From positions 9,785,983 to 9,849,982 of the forward strand of contig NC_067122.1 in assembly GCF_021347895.1 (NCBI RefSeq): a DNA stretch of 64,000 bases, given 5' to 3'. A program made the translations under genes and the position numbers. The notes below the pieces were generated by a model. That model made no database searches, was not told the origin of the DNA, and saw only the letters and a program-made list of their open reading frames with translations. Positions 59,581 to 64,000 of the stretch are shown piece after piece (within the stretch, counting starts at the first letter, position 1; the number at the start of each line of letters is the position of its first letter). Source of the stretch: Acanthochromis polyacanthus (taxonomy: Eukaryota > Chordata > Actinopteri > Pomacentridae).

Positions 59581-62500
59581 GACAGCCAGCTGTCCCAGGC
59601 TTCTTGGTGGACGGCTGCAGCTGTTTAGGCAGCTTTATGCTGATAAAGGCCGTAGGAGTTTTTACTTGACACAGTGAGGAGCAGAATGCAGAGAGGGACA
59701 CATGTGGACAAAGAAACTCGCTTATGTTTAGGTCCCTGTTAAGGTTTTTGCCCTGTACTATTAAAATGAAGTAATTAGGCAATGAAACAACCTCAATCCA
59801 TAAATAGATATTAAAAAAGACCTCACATGCTGCTCAACTGACCCGACACTCCCGCATTAGAGTGTGATTATGTTCTGATAAACCACTGTTATTTTGCACT
59901 ACTTAAGAGCTCTGAGCTAATTGATATATTTTGAAATGCCTGATCATGCTTTTTATGTACACTGCAGTTGAAGAGTAAAGGAATATTCTAATTATATCAT
60001 TCAAATTTTTTAACATTTATGACAACTCAAAAAAACTCTTCCTCTATGATAAAAAAAACAACTTCAATAAAGGACACTGAAGGAATGTGAGAGTTTAAAA
60101 GCTGTCTGAAGTTGTAAAATTTTCTAAAATTCAAAGTTATTGCATGTTTTAACAAGCCGGAGCAGAGAAAGTATACAATTTGAGGGTCCCGGTCCCTAGG
60201 CAGCTTAATAAGAACAGTGAGACGCTGGCACTGCTGGTGGTAGGATGTTCATTTCCTGTGTGGAGCCTGGCATTAACATGTCCAGCATTTCTAAACTGAT
60301 TTGCTGTGGAGTCCACCATCCAAATGTACATACTCCTGCCATCTACAAATTGGGGTATAGTATGAATTACATAAATGGCGTTTGGGCACCTAAGTCACTG
60401 GGATTAATGTGTCCTCCTGTGTCCTCTGCATGCCTCGCCTTGGATTAACGAAAGCTGGAACAGCGTGGGGTCACTGTGTGCCACCTAATTTACAGCTGAC
60501 ATCCCATGTCTCCTACTGTGGGCACTTGGATGGCATGATGTGAGACACGAATGCCTGCAAAGGCCTGGCATCATGATAAATTTGGAAACAATACTTGTTG
60601 CGGTGCTGATACAGGATGATTAATTGCAAGTGTTCCGAACCTTTTACGGCTAAGCGCAGAGAGGCACTGAATTTACGTACAGCTGTGGCCGCCACTCCAA
60701 AATGATCACTTCAGGAAGTGAAACTTTGTCGTATTACTAATATTTGGATTTTTCAAGTGAATTTTGTACACGTAATTAGTGTGTTATCCTTCATGAGAAA
60801 TGATGCAAGTTAGAAAGGGAAGCCTCAACACTGTTAAGTAGTGAATCATCCTTGAAAGTCATAGTTGGACTCGCTGGCTAAAAAATAGTTGTGATAAGCT
60901 TCTCCAAGCAGTTGGCCAAATTGGAGTGGTTCATGGATATCAAGCTATTTTTGCACCTCTCCCCTCACTGTGTGCTTGGTTCATATTTTTAATAATGTCA
61001 ACATGCATGGGAGATCAGTTATATAATGTTTAAGTTACATTCACTTACAACACCGAGCAACATCTTTTGAATTTCTACACTGATCAGGAATCAAGAAATG
61101 CATATTGAAACTGGTTGACTGTGACCTCCTTTGTGACTGCAGTGGCAGAAATTAATGTATTTCTTAATGGACATACTGGATGGTGTCCATTTCTTTGTTA
61201 AAATAACAGCCAGTCCTGCTCAGAGTTGAAATGATGAGATCTGTATTAAAATGTATTATATTGTAATATGGATGACATACTTAGAAGAAGTTAAAAAAAA
61301 AAAAAATCAGCTGAATAGACACACAGAACATACAGAGAGCTCTCCAAATCCTCCGGACTACATGAGTCTATAGGTTTAAAGGTTCGAAATTACATTTTAC
61401 TACTGCAATCTCTTCACCAACGCGTTATATGTATCACATGTCTCTTCTTAAGTAAATGTCCAGACAGTAAGTGCAAAAACTTGTTTGAGGTAAAATGGTG
61501 AGAGTGTTTTAAGTAAGAGAGAATGTAAAGCAGCAGAATTTATGGCAAAGATGCATGTTATCTTATACCGACACACAAGTGACAACACTAATCTGCCAAA
61601 CTCAGTCCACAGTAGTAGCAGCGAATGTGATAATGCTATTAAAAAAAAAAAAAGAAAATAAATATCTACAGCAGGTCAGCGGTGTGCCAAAGTAAAGAAA
61701 TATCATTCCCAGAAGCTTTGCAAAGGATTCGGGGAAGTCTTTGGAGTTAGATGCAAGGTTATACGGAGGGCAGCCAGAATGGGTGTTTAGTTTGGTATAT
61801 TGAGTCAAACAACAGCTACAGAACGGACAAGATACCGAAACTTAATTCACCTTACATCAGGGAAAACACTGGAGAGACAGGAGAGGTGGAGAGTCATGGT
61901 TCAACACAGATGTGAAGTGCAATATTGAAATGAACATGGAATGGTAGGGTGATGAAAAGTGTATTCAACAAATAAAGCAACTTTTTATCCATTTTTGTTT
62001 TTGCTCTCCCTGAAAGAATTGGGGAAATGTGACCTGAGAGTGGTTCACCTGGGAGAGCTGTTTGCTCTGACTGCAGGAGGATTTGTGAAGCAGCTCTAAG
62101 GCAAGTACAGCAGAACACACAACCTCTTATTAAACTTCCTGTTTTCACCAAGTGAGACCACGCACATGCATGTGGAGACTTAAACAGACACACATGTAGC
62201 TCTTAACTGACCTTTGTGAACTCGTATTTTTTTGATAGTCAGGGAAACGTGCATTTCATAAAGGAAAACAGAAAAACATCTTTTTGTGTGATAATAGCAG
62301 AGAGTTTTTATATGTTCCTGGAGCCATAAATTGGCATTATCCTTATATGGCAGCAATCATTGCTTGGCTATAACACTAAAGCTACTGCTCTCCATCAGTG
62401 TCCATACTTCAAGGTCAAATGAGGCAACGAGGAATATCAATCACGCAGAAGTAGACATGATATGTTCTTGATTGTACTCTGACAGACACCATTTTCAGAT

Positions 62501-63390
62501 AAATCTAGTCACCAGTTCACCATCTCAACCAGTCCTGTCTCATTATTGCACTCATTGTTACCCACATTTTGATAAAAAAGCAATGCAGTAGTAAAAGATC
62601 CATAACCTGCCGTCCAGTCAAATCCCATCTTCTTCACAACTGGCTGTCCTTATGGTAAAACAAAATAAAGCAAAGGTAAGTAAAAGTAAATGGGTTTTCC
62701 TATTGAATGTTATTGCTTTAGGAATGGGTGCAGATAGCTATTGATCTCCCTCATCCTTGGCCATTACAATTGGGATGGCAATCAGGGAGGCCCGTTGGTT
62801 TCTGGGTAAACAAGCATTTTCTCTGGCACAGACAGCGGCATAGAGATTGAGTGCAGTAAGAGGCTTGGAAAAACATTTCTATTGGTCTCCCCTGTGCTGC
62901 TGACAGGACAATTGAAAACTATCTGTCATTCATGGATGGTCTAAACATGATTGTTTCTCTGCTTGCTCTGGCCCATGAGAGCAGATATATGCCCTGGGGT
63001 GTGTGGGGACATTTACAAGAACAGACACTGGTGCAGAATGCATGAAAGGGGCAAAAATTGTTTTGTTATGATTAGTTGTTTTTGCAGCCTGAACATGTTT
63101 CTCCTCCCCAAATGGGAAAGTCAGACTAAACAAAGTCATTTTCTGTGTTCCTGCACCAAGGAGACCAAAAACTATGGAACATCCAGAACAGTCTACAAAC
63201 TCTGAACTTTCTAGATTTACCATCAATATGTAGTACAGCAAAGTGGGGAATACCACTGGAACATTCAAATGTATGACTTATGATTTATTTGTGTTCATCA
63301 GAAAAGCAGCAAGATTGATAAACATTTATATTTTGCTCACGAGGGACTTCTTGCAGTTCAAATAATGACTATATTTGCTGTGGGACAAAC
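59581..63390. other. non-coding, nothing identified
   Basis: No gene recognised. A runs lie at 61291-61304 and 61640-61653. The minus-strand frames near 61894-62193 and 62930-63268 (99 and 112 codons) show no known domain. Confidence 0.55.
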
Positions 63391-63401
63391 GACGAAACAC
63401 A

Positions 63402-63766
63402 TCCATCCATTCTCTATACACCACTTTATCCTCACTAGGGTCGCGGGGGGTGCTGGAGCCTATCCCAGCTGACTCGGGCGACGGCAGGGGACACCCTGGA
63501 CAGGTCGCCAGTCTGTCACAGGGCTACATATACAGACAAATAATCACACTAACATTCACACCTGCGGACAATTTAGAGTAACCAATTAACCTCAGCATAT
63601 TTTCGGACTGTGGGAGGAAACCCGAGTGCCCAGAGAAAACCCATGCATGCACAGGGAGAACATGCAAACTCTATGCAGAAAGATCCCAGGCCCACCCTGG
63701 GATTTGAACCGGGGGTCTTCTTGCTGCAAGGTGAAAGTGCTAACCACGAGACCACTGTGCAGCCCC
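63402..63766 (-). mobile_element. tRNA-derived SINE, near full length (365 bp)
   Basis: On the minus strand the 5' end near 63766 leads into a tRNA-like head: A-box-like TGGTTAGCAC (63737-63746) and B box GGTTCAAATCC (63700-63710). A long body follows, and the 3' end is a short GGAT-type repeat (GAATGGATGGA, ending at 63402). An 11-bp target-site duplication flanks it: GACGAAACACA at 63391-63401 and GACAAAACACA at 63767-63777, differing by one CpG-type change. tRNA-derived SINEs are copied by a partner LINE that recognises the 3' tail. This one matches a very common fish SINE in my memory, whose exact family name I leave open. Frames on both strands across it are shadows. Confidence 0.85.
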
Positions 63767-63777
63767 GACAAAACACA

Positions 63778-64000
63778 GTGTTTATCAAATACTTCTTAGG
63801 TTAGGATTTTAAAAAAGGCATGATTAGAGGGAGATGGATTGCAGTTTGTGTCTTGTCTCTCCTCTTACTTCGACCAATCAAACTCCTTAATCTATAAGCG
63901 AAGTACTTTCAGTTGCCAAAACTAATTTTCAGAAATTGTTACTAAAAAGTTGGTGATACACTAGAAAATAGTTATAAAAGGATACAGGAACTTCCCACTA
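63778..64000. other. non-coding, nothing identified
   Basis: Short AT-rich end of the window with no recognisable feature. Confidence 0.55.

Noticed and set aside
63573..63804. Frames on both strands near the right end
   Set aside because: They lie inside the SINE at 63402-63766 and are shadows of it.
1..64000. CRISPR arrays, bacterial operons, ribosome binding sites or phage features
   Set aside because: Nothing of the kind is present; the window is vertebrate nuclear DNA by its repeats and composition.

Overview
This is 64 kb of AT-rich vertebrate DNA with no intact protein-coding gene, rRNA or tRNA that I can recognise. Reading frames in all six frames are short (the longest about 140 codons) and, with three exceptions, resemble nothing I know. 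It reads as a gene desert or the inside of a very large intron. A teleost fish, probably a percomorph, is the best guess. The grounds are the mobile elements: a decayed Tc1-like transposon of a type common in fish, two tRNA-derived SINEs, a GTCC-microsatellite-bearing MITE, and a terminal-inverted-repeat element carrying a RecQ-helicase fragment. This taxonomic call is from familiarity with such repeats, not from a search.

Layout. 1-10.6 kb: non-coding, with GA and GT simple repeats, a small direct-repeat/hairpin structure at 6.6 kb and one possible homeodomain-site cluster at 1.8 kb. 10.63-11.06 kb: a Tc1-like fossil with both ends and a 37-codon transposase remnant. 13.9-17.7 kb: two diverged copies of an unfamiliar 0.7-kb repeat, in the same orientation, about 3.1 kb apart. 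19.75-20.04 kb: a long polypyrimidine tract. 25.6-30.1 kb: the mobile-element-rich part, holding a piggyBac-like MITE candidate, a CA microsatellite, a second probable DNA-transposon derivative, the 574-bp element with the RecQ fragment and a 9-bp target-site duplication, a SINE with its duplication, and a TA-flanked MITE containing a GTCC microsatellite. 30-63 kb: mostly featureless, with simple repeats, a CTG tract, a 20-bp perfect palindrome, a possible terminal exon on the minus strand near 51.4 kb, a 40-codon small ORF at 46.2 kb, and two possible regulatory stretches at 47.2-47.5 and 49.0-49.2 kb. 63.4-63.8 kb: a nearly full-length SINE with an 11-bp target-site duplication.

The genes do not form a pathway here. 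The most interesting object is the element at 28,252-28,825. It has matching ends, a 9-bp target-site duplication that differs only by a CpG-type change, internal copies of its end motif, and an open 69-codon piece of a RecQ-like helicase with an intact Walker A motif. That looks like a captured gene fragment inside a mobile element, or the leftover of a larger element that encodes a helicase.
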